NCBI GenBank assembly: GCA_002989075.1
Contig: PSQN01000012.1
Location: forward strand, 434,001 to 498,000
Direction: 5' to 3'
Length of the DNA: 64,000 nt
Origin: Arthonia radiata
Lineage: Eukaryota; Ascomycota; Arthoniomycetes; Arthoniales; Arthoniaceae
The notes under the pieces were generated by a model. It was not told the DNA's origin and did not search any database. It saw only the letters and a list, made by a program, of their open reading frames with translations. This document shows positions 63,740 to 64,000 of this stretch, one piece after another (the first letter of the stretch is position 1; every line of letters starts with the position of its first letter). A program made the position numbers and the translations under genes.

Positions 63740-64000
63740 ATGGGTCAGAATCCACAAGACGCGATCCGGCGACTACGACAGAACATTGCCAACCAGCAAA
63801 AGAGGTTCGGTGCCGGCGGCGGTGGTCCTCCAAAAGGTGGTCTGGGAGCATTCGCGGGTCTATTACTCATCGGCGGTGCAGTATGGACGTTTAACAATGC
63901 ACTGTTCAACGGTATGTGCTCGATAGCAGCGTTGCTTGACGGCGCGTTGGGACGAGACTGACCTAGTAAACTAGTGGATGGTGGCAGTCGAGCTATTAAG
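63740..64000 (+). CDS. PHB2: Prohibitin-2, 5' part only (runs off the window)
   Basis: Exon 1 63740-63911, intron 63912-63974 (63 nt, GTATGT donor, CTGAC branch, CTAG acceptor) and the start of exon 2 from 63975. The protein begins MGQNPQDAIRRLRQNIANQQ, has a Gly-rich stretch and one membrane anchor (about 36-53, AFAGLLLIGGAVWTFNNALF), and exon 2 continues NVDGGSRAIK, the entry to the prohibitin (SPFH) domain. Prohibitin-2 pairs with prohibitin-1 in ring complexes of the mitochondrial inner membrane. The rest lies beyond the right edge. Confidence 0.93.

Overview
The window is nuclear DNA from a filamentous ascomycete (Pezizomycotina). The evidence is many short introns (about 46-127 nt) with GTNNGT donors and CTNAC-like branch sites, a family-6 cellulase with a fungal cellulose-binding module, a fungal-rhodopsin-type membrane protein, an eisosome BAR protein, a patatin-free PNP-NACHT-ankyrin NLR, and a giant Leashin-like (Woronin-body tether) gene, a protein class known only from septate ascomycetes. 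Placement in Dothideomycetes is a guess from overall sequence feel and is not proven. I see no virus-like element, LTR element or intact transposon.

Layout. 1-16 kb: an Arg/Ser-rich nuclear protein (minus), a secreted GH6 cellobiohydrolase with CBM1, a TRI12-type MFS exporter with six exons, a stress-type aldo-keto reductase, a small mitochondrial-type membrane protein, a membrane-anchored mitochondrial-type deubiquitinase (UBP16/USP30-like), and head-to-head with it class II fructose-bisphosphate aldolase. 16-25 kb: a gene-poor, decaying block with a doubtful small ORF, a nested inverted repeat, a broken C-terminal gene fragment, an NLR gene interrupted by in-frame stops, and a degenerate tandem array straight after it. 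25-37 kb: a heme-oxygenase-like HRQ/DUF3445 protein with a membrane anchor, a UPF0132-like membrane protein, a five-exon fungal rhodopsin-domain protein, a secreted cysteine-containing protein and several small unknown genes separated by long spacers. 38-64 kb: a dense housekeeping block with an inner-nuclear-membrane HeH/MSC protein, AP endonuclease Apn1, a Pil1/Lsp1 eisosome protein, the 17.3-kb Leashin-like gene, a CstF-64/Rna15-type RRM protein, and the first exon and start of the second exon of prohibitin-2 running off the right edge.

The genes do not form one pathway. Two gene pairs share short divergent promoters (deubiquitinase/aldolase, CstF-64/prohibitin-2). The two most interesting loci are the broken NLR with its surroundings (about 17.9-24.9 kb) and the Leashin-like gene, which carries about two dozen Lys-rich repeats, a second amplified repeat class, and a hidden 57-nt intron that is open in frame. 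Exon boundaries below were worked out by eye from splice signals and frame continuity; none is confirmed by transcripts.
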